From: Curtobacterium sp. VKM Ac-1395
Lineage (GTDB): Bacteria > Actinomycetota > Actinomycetes > Actinomycetales > Microbacteriaceae
DNA: 64,000 nucleotides
Assembly: GCF_015350975.1 (NCBI RefSeq)
Contig: NZ_JADKRX010000002.1
Coordinates: forward strand, 532,004 to 596,003
Reading direction: 5' to 3'
In this document: piece by piece, positions 62,468-64,000 of the stretch
Layout: each line of letters starts with the position of its first letter
Numbering within the stretch: the stretch's first letter is position 1
The notes under the pieces: model-generated
The model's database searches: none
Told to the model about the DNA's origin: nothing
What the model saw: only the letters and a program-made list of their open reading frames with translations
Position numbers and translations under genes: made by a program

Positions 62468-63300
62468 CGCACGTGAGCGACCCCCAGCACGACCGCGGCG
62501 AACGCGGCTACGCCCACCCCACCTCCATCGCCGAGCTGCGGGCGGTCGCGCAGCCGGACGAGGTCCGAGCGCGCGCCAACGCGGAGCACTGGACCGCGTC
62601 GCTGTACCTCCGGGACATCTCGCCGTACCTGACGTGGGTGCTGCTGAAGACCCGTGTCAGCGCGAACCAGGTGACCGGCTTGATGATCCTGGTCGGGTGG
62701 TCGGTCGCCGCGGCACTGCTGATCCCGGGGTTCTGGGGCGCCGCACTCGCGCTCGTGCTCGGGCAGCTCCAGATGCTCGTCGACTGCTCGGACGGCGAGG
62801 TCGCCCGGTGGCGCGGCACCCGGTCGCCCGCAGGCGTGTTCCTCGACAAGGTCGGGCACTACACGACCGAGGGGCTCATCCCGATCGCCCTCGGTGTCCG
62901 TGCGGCGACGTGGCCGATCCACGGCGCGGACTGGATGTGGACGACGATCGGGTGCGCGCTCGGCCTGGTCATCGTGCTGAACAAGGCGCTGAACGACATG
63001 GTGCACGTGGCACGCGCCAACTCCGGCCTGGAGAAGCTGGTCGACCGTCGGGACGCCTCGACGGCACCGTCCGGACGACGCCTCGCCTCGCTGCGCAAGG
63101 TCGCCCGCTTCCTGCCGTTCCACCGGCTGTACCACTCCGTCGAGCTCTCGATCCTGGCGTTCGTCTTCGCACTGATCGGGCTCGTCGTCGGCCACCCGCT
63201 GATCGACCGGGTCCTGGTGGGCGCGCTCCTGCCGCTGGCCGTCATCGCCACCGCCGGACACTTCCTGGCGATCATCTCGTCGAAGCGGGTCCGCGCGTGA
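62464..63300 (+). CDS. CDP-alcohol phosphatidyltransferase family protein with a changed active site
   Basis: Membrane protein of 278 residues. The family motif DxxDGxxARxxxxxxxxGxxxDxxxD is present as Asp107, Asp110-Gly111, Ala114-Arg115, Gly124 and Asp128, but the last acidic residue is His132 (FLDKVGHY). Six or so spans follow. Its place between two glycosyltransferases suggests a surface-polymer or glycolipid step rather than bulk phospholipid synthesis. The GTG at 62464 overlaps the previous stop by four nt; GTG 62473 is the alternative. Confidence 0.85.
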   Translation: MTHVSDPQHDRGERGYAHPTSIAELRAVAQPDEVRARANAEHWTASLYLRDISPYLTWVLLKTRVSANQVTGLMILVGWSVAAALLIPGFWGAALALVLGQLQMLVDCSDGEVARWRGTRSPAGVFLDKVGHYTTEGLIPIALGVRAATWPIHGADWMWTTIGCALGLVIVLNKALNDMVHVARANSGLEKLVDRRDASTAPSGRRLASLRKVARFLPFHRLYHSVELSILAFVFALIGLVVGHPLIDRVLVGALLPLAVIATAGHFLAIISSKRVRA

Positions 63301-64000
63301 CCCCGGCCACCGCCAGACGCCACGCGGTCCCGCACCGCGAGCGCCCGCGCATCGGGGTCGTCAGCCTGTCCCAGGGCACCCGGCCCGCAGACCTGCGACG
63401 CGGCCTCGACAGCGTGCTCGCGCAGCAGGGCGTCGAGCTCGACGTCGTCTGCGTCGGCAACGGCTGGGAACCGACGGGGCTGCCGGAGGGCGTCCGGTCG
63501 CTGGCCCTGCCGGAGAACGTCGGGATCCCGGCCGGCCGGAACGCCGGCGCCGAGGTCGTCGACGGCGACTACCTGTTCTTCCTCGACGACGACGCGTCCA
63601 TCCCGTCGGCGACGTTCCTGGTGGACGCCGTCGCGCTGTTCGAGCGGGACCCCTCCCTCGGGCTCGTGCAGCCGCGCGTGGTCGACCCGTCCGGCACGGC
63701 GAGCCCCCTGCGATGGGTGCCTCGTATCCGCAAGGGCGACCCCACCGAGTCGTCGCCGGTCTTCTCCGTGTGGGAGGGCGCCGTCGTGCTGCCGATGGAC
63801 GTGTACCGCGCCGTCGGGGGCTGGGGCGCGCCGTACTTCTACGCACACGAGGGCATCGAGCTCGCCTGGCGCGTCTGGGACGCCGGCCGTCGGACCTGGT
63901 ACGCCGGGGACCTCGTCGCGCACCACCCGGCGATCGACCCGGCCCGCCACAGCGAGTACGTCCGGTTGAACGCCCGGAACCGTGTCTGGCTCGCACGGCG
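63297..64000 (+). CDS. Family 2 glycosyltransferase (partial, cut by window end)
   Basis: The frame starts with GTG at 63297, overlapping the previous stop in a GTGA junction, and stays open to the window end (234 codons). The GT-A fold is clear: RIGVVSLSQGTRPADLRRGL, then PENVGIPAGRNAGAEVV, the DxD motif FFLDDDASIP and HEGIELAWRVWDAGRR. It resembles rhamnosyltransferase-like GT2 enzymes of polysaccharide clusters. It is the third gene of the operon. Confidence 0.88.
   Translation, partial: MTPATARRHAVPHRERPRIGVVSLSQGTRPADLRRGLDSVLAQQGVELDVVCVGNGWEPTGLPEGVRSLALPENVGIPAGRNAGAEVVDGDYLFFLDDDASIPSATFLVDAVALFERDPSLGLVQPRVVDPSGTASPLRWVPRIRKGDPTESSPVFSVWEGAVVLPMDVYRAVGGWGAPYFYAHEGIELAWRVWDAGRRTWYAGDLVAHHPAIDPARHSEYVRLNARNRVWLAR

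Overview
The window is 64 kb of chromosome from a very GC-rich actinobacterium. Frequent GTG starts, many leaderless genes, an actinobacterial-type dapD and the gene neighbourhoods (fdxA-dapC, adnA-adnB-nudC-uvrD2, PDZ/Lon-UPF0182) point to Microbacteriaceae. Curtobacterium or a close relative is my best guess from general resemblance; no 16S gene is present to prove it. I see no prophage, insertion sequence, CRISPR array or resistance island. Accessory content is limited to repeats, a few degenerate proteins and one broken gene.

Layout. 1-11.4 kb: two oligopeptide/dipeptide ABC systems, each with two permeases and one fused double ATPase, with a peroxiredoxin and a PH-domain membrane protein between them. 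11.5-20.5 kb: a CPBP protease homologue, the GTPase TypA, an M20 amidohydrolase, a lipoprotein, a MshB-like deacetylase, ferredoxin, DapC and citrate synthase. 20.5-21.4 kb: about 1 kb of non-coding DNA with seven copies of a 56-bp inverted-repeat element. 21.5-32.6 kb: dapD and dapE (lysine/peptidoglycan precursor pathway, with dapC upstream), a GT-C mannosyltransferase-like protein, an AI-2E family transporter, DUF3117, an ATPase, an O-methyltransferase, TatB, Mrp, DUF1003, a CBS/MgtE-N protein and a stress-protein-like membrane protein. 32.7-37.3 kb: acetyltransferase, aminopeptidase P, PHP phosphoesterase and a DEAD-box helicase.

37.3-56.1 kb resembles a conserved actinobacterial genome-maintenance neighbourhood: ferritin-like protein, DUF3107, the AdnA-AdnB helicase-nuclease, a catalytically dead kinase-like protein, NudC, UvrD2, an E1/cyclodehydratase-like protein, a DUF2342 metalloprotease-like protein, a PDZ-Lon protease and UPF0182, ending at an initiator tRNA. 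56.2-64 kb holds an aldo-keto reductase remnant, a nitrilase/omega-amidase facing an aminotransferase, an HtrA-type protease with a tyrosine/glycine/glutamine-rich cytoplasmic tail, a second array of five 56-bp elements, and the start of a glycosyltransferase/CDP-alcohol transferase operon that runs off the window.

Three genome-scale patterns stand out. First, about twenty genes have a TAnnnT -10 box ending only 6-8 nt before the start codon, so they should be leaderless. Second, long palindromic terminators of one family (GGAGGC arms, often a CCAGCTGG centre) recur behind unrelated genes. Third, the 56-bp inverted-repeat element occurs in two intergenic arrays 40 kb apart and is the best candidate here for something undescribed.
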